Below the pieces are notes generated by a model. That model was not told the DNA's origin. It did not search any database and saw only the letters and a program-made list of their open reading frames with translations. Below are positions 59,481-62,000 of a stretch of DNA of 62,000 nucleotides, in pieces. Source of the stretch: Phoronis australis (lineage: Eukaryota > Phoronida > Phoronidae); assembly GCA_002633005.1 (NCBI GenBank), contig NMRA01000266.1, positions 12,544-74,543 of the forward strand, given 5' to 3'. Position 1 is the stretch's first letter; every line of letters starts with the position of its first letter. A program made the translations under genes and the position numbers.

Positions 59481-61000
59481 ACCACTGCGTTACCGGCTTT
59501 AGATGCAATGAACTAATTCACCGGACACCGAGGCTTTGTAAGCACAAGCTAAATCTGTGTTTGCTGACGAAACAATAACTCGATTTTATAGCCTATGATC
59601 AGATGTTAGGAAAATCTTTATTTAGATATTCTTAAAAATTGTTCGAATCATTCTTACTGTACAACTTTTCCACTAAAGGGTCTGTGGAAATGTAATGTTT
59701 CGCGGTTAATTCACCAAAATAACCACCTGCATATTTTTCTTTGGCTCACTAGTATAGTCTTTTGTGACTGGAAGCTTAGTTCCTAACTTTGGCTGGTTTA
59801 TGCTCGTGATGTCTTCAGTCCGGCCGTGATATGCCTGATCGGGTTCCGAGCCATTGGCCGGGATAGCAAACGTTTGGTGTATTTAGAACTGAAAATGATC
59901 GCAAGTCCAAAATTACAACAAACACCTATGTTTTCCTGTCTGTATTTCACGGAATAATTTGAATTTATCACAGATCAGAGCCCAAACCCCTGCGACAGTC
60001 CTTGGTGAATTGGCCTACCGAACTTTGTAGGCTACAGTACGTTCAAATACCTAAAAACCCGTACCAAAATAAACCATTTGTTCAAGAACTCGATATATTT
60101 GTATCGGCGCATCATATGGGGCTGGGGAGCTATTGCCCCACTTTTTTCAGTGCTGCGCCGCACATAGTCTATAGGTGGTGCACCATAGGGGGTCTGAGGG
60201 CCTTTAGCTCCCACTCTTTTAATTGCTACGACGCCCATCATTATTGGTTTAAAACGATGAATGCAAGCTATAAGCTGACACCATTAAACGTGTTGTGAAC
60301 TGTTGAACAGACTGCATTCAAACCTCTGACATCATTGGATCATTGGTTAATTTCAACAACTCCATTTGCTGTACTTGCTGTTATCAAGTGGAACTATCCA
60401 ACCTAAATTGATACAAGCTACATGTAGGTTGTTTTTTGGGTGGCTTTCTGCTTTAAGTGCCTTTATTTTGCTGTTTTTTGTGGAATCGTTCAACTTTGTG
60501 TTAAGCAATGTCATTTCATGGGGGGGTCACACGATGATGTAATCGAGCGTCGGTCTTTCCCCTCGTAATTAGCTTTTCATAGTAGGTGATCGTCTGTTGG
60601 AGGGATTATTCGTGTAACTGCATCACTGTCACTCTATAAATCTGCTCTATAGGCCGCTGTGTGTGAATTGCACAAGCGGGACATCTATTACATCAGTTTT
60701 AATAACAATAACATGTCGATACATTTCCCTATGGTGTCATAAGGATATTTCTAAGGTCGTTACAATAAGTTATTTGTAAGAAACTCGTACATATCGATGA
60801 AATGTCCGGGAATAAGATTTTTGATAACCGTGCACAGAATACAAGTCTAACGCATTAGGTACTCAATCTACTGTACATGTTTACCGATAACGTATATAGA
60901 TTTCATTGATTGGTGTACTTCAAGTTTAACCCCTAAACCGTAACAGCTACCTTTGGAATAAGCGTTATATTAGCGACTGCCAAAACAAATGTTCCATCTC
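59480..61000. other. Intergenic stretch, little recognised
   Basis: Around 60040-60240 a block with GAGCTATTGCCCCAC and GGCCTTTAGCTCCCAC looks like a small G/C-rich miniature element. Frames there (98 and 69 codons on opposite strands) have no motif. Confidence 0.35.
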
Positions 61001-61009
61001 ATATGTTTC

Positions 61010-61330
61010 CTCGGTTGTCCGTCAACAATCTGCATGAGTAAATTGCTCTCAAAAATCTAGTTTTATAAACGGAGAACATTGTATTCGTGTTTGATCTGCA
61101 TATTTATGTGTGTACAAAAATCGAGTTATTCATAGAAGTGCAAATTTGACGCTAATCTTGTAAGAACTGATGATGCTTCGGTGTACCTAAATGCAGACTG
61201 AAGTTGGGAAATGTTCTGTCATCTGATGCCAAAACAGCAATTTCACTAAACAATTTTGCATACCTGAAACAAATTTATGAAATATTGATGAAATTGGGAT
61301 ACCTCTACAGTGTGTTGTCCTAATAAGTAC
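61010..61330. repeat. Third copy of the dispersed repeat seen at 36 kb
   Basis: GCTAATCTTGTAAGAACTGA, the C-A-A-T-T-T-C-A-C-T-A-A-A part and ATTGATGAAATTGGGATACC correspond to 36.18-36.37 and 36.57-36.73 kb. It directly precedes the LINE fragment, so it may be older DNA next to it or part of its 5' flank. Confidence 0.45.
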
Positions 61331-61365
61331 TCAAAAATCAGACAGATTTTCTTAAACCAACCTTT

Positions 61366-62000
61366 ATGGTTTAACAGTGACCTGCAGGCAGGAGCAAAAA
61401 GTTTTTTCTACAGGAACTGGTGCAATGGAGGCATAGTCTTTATAAAGGAGTTGTAATCCCCAGACGGTAATATTTTGAACTATAGATTTATTTTGGATGT
61501 TTTACATGTAGGTATCAATACGAAATTTATGAAGTATAAGATTCTAATTTCAGTGATATTTAAGTACCAACAGAAATGTGATTTTAATAGAATTGTTAGT
61601 TTTGATGCGTATTGTCCTGTTATGTCAAGGATTTTGATGAAACTGAAAAGTGGTGGGAGAGGGTGCCAACATATCTGTACACAATTGAATTGTAGTTCAA
61701 AAGTCTCAAAAGCGGAGTCAAAATGGGCCAAAGAACTGAACGTAAATACAAATAATTTTTCATGGGAAGATGCTTATTCCCTTCTATATAATACAACAAG
61801 AGATCCAAGAATTAGATGGCTTCAATTCAGACACTTGACGAGAATTTTGACTTCTAAATCATTTTTAAAAATAATTCAAGTTACGGATGATGACTCTTGT
61901 TCCGTTTGTGGACAATCGAAAGAGACTTTGAAACACTTGTTCTGGGAATGTGAAACAGCCAATTCATTTTGGACAAAAGTTAATAACGAAATTCTTAACA
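61366..62000 (+). pseudogene. LINE ORF2 C-terminal part (L1/Tx1-like), cut by the window edge
   Basis: A plus-strand frame from about 61366 reads L-W-F-N-S-D-L, F-F-Y-R-N-W and G-I-V-F-I-K-E-L, then a TAA at 61454-61456. It continues open for 181 codons to the window end with R-W-L-Q-F-R-H-L-T-R-I-L-T and C-S-V-C-G-Q-S-K-E-T-L-K-H-L-F-W-E-C. The R-x-x-Q-F-R and C-x2-C...H-x-F-W-x-C pattern is typical of the C-terminal domain of L1/Tx1-type LINE proteins. The missing left part and the stop mark it as 5'-truncated and dead. Confidence 0.8.

Overview
This is animal nuclear DNA. Nearly all open frames are short, exons are small and bounded by GT/AG sites, introns are long, and the space between is filled with DNA transposons, LINE fragments, a tRNA-derived SINE and miniature elements. 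Overrepresented ACATGTA-type strings, single-repeat ankyrin exons and several piggyBac/THAP elements suggest a marine invertebrate (lancelet, echinoderm, hemichordate, cnidarian or mollusc type). The sequence alone does not settle the phylum. There is one assembly gap (13753-14504) and three isolated N bases in or near poly-G or poorly read sequence.

The main content is one very large minus-strand gene that enters at about 58.07 kb and leaves through the left edge. I reconstructed 16 exons by hand. They are a start exon (58012-58068), a cap exon (56142-56228), a first block of ankyrin exons (31.73 to 29.43 kb) closed by a short DVC exon (23743-23826), a second block (23.55 to 9.84 kb) closed by a second DVC exon (2311-2394), an acidic/coiled linker exon (1574-1856), and an exon carrying the His-containing start of a trypsin-like (HtrA/Trypsin_2 type) peptidase domain (95-290). 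All ankyrin and DVC exons are phase 0, and most encode exactly one repeat of 32-34 residues. The product looks like an intracellular ankyrin-repeat protease. The rest of the protease lies outside the window.

The gene has grown by duplication at three scales. Ankyrin exons at 30.05, 30.51 and 30.97 kb repeat every 0.46 kb. Ankyrin exons at 9.84, 14.92 and 18.65 kb sit in tandem units of about 3.73 kb once later insertions are subtracted. The whole block (first-type ankyrin exon, middle exons, DVC exon) exists twice, with similar introns. The 3.7-kb units also carry a conserved 58-60 residue open frame and a decayed THAP-like sequence, and they show patchwork identity that suggests gene conversion.

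Mobile elements lie in introns and between units. They include a P-element-like transposon with a split THAP domain (3664-7214), a long-TIR element with TTAA/TA target (13447-14795), a hairpin element and a 1-kb foldback (21.18-22.27 kb), LINE reverse transcriptase debris (25 kb), a piggyBac relic with an intron (41.97-44.52 kb) between two copies of a 2.5-kb duplication, a TA-flanked mariner-like miniature element (44539-45360), and a nearly intact piggyBac with recognisable TTAA ends (50899-53948). LINE fragments sit at both window ends. Paralogous empty sites inside the window define the exact ends of two insertions.
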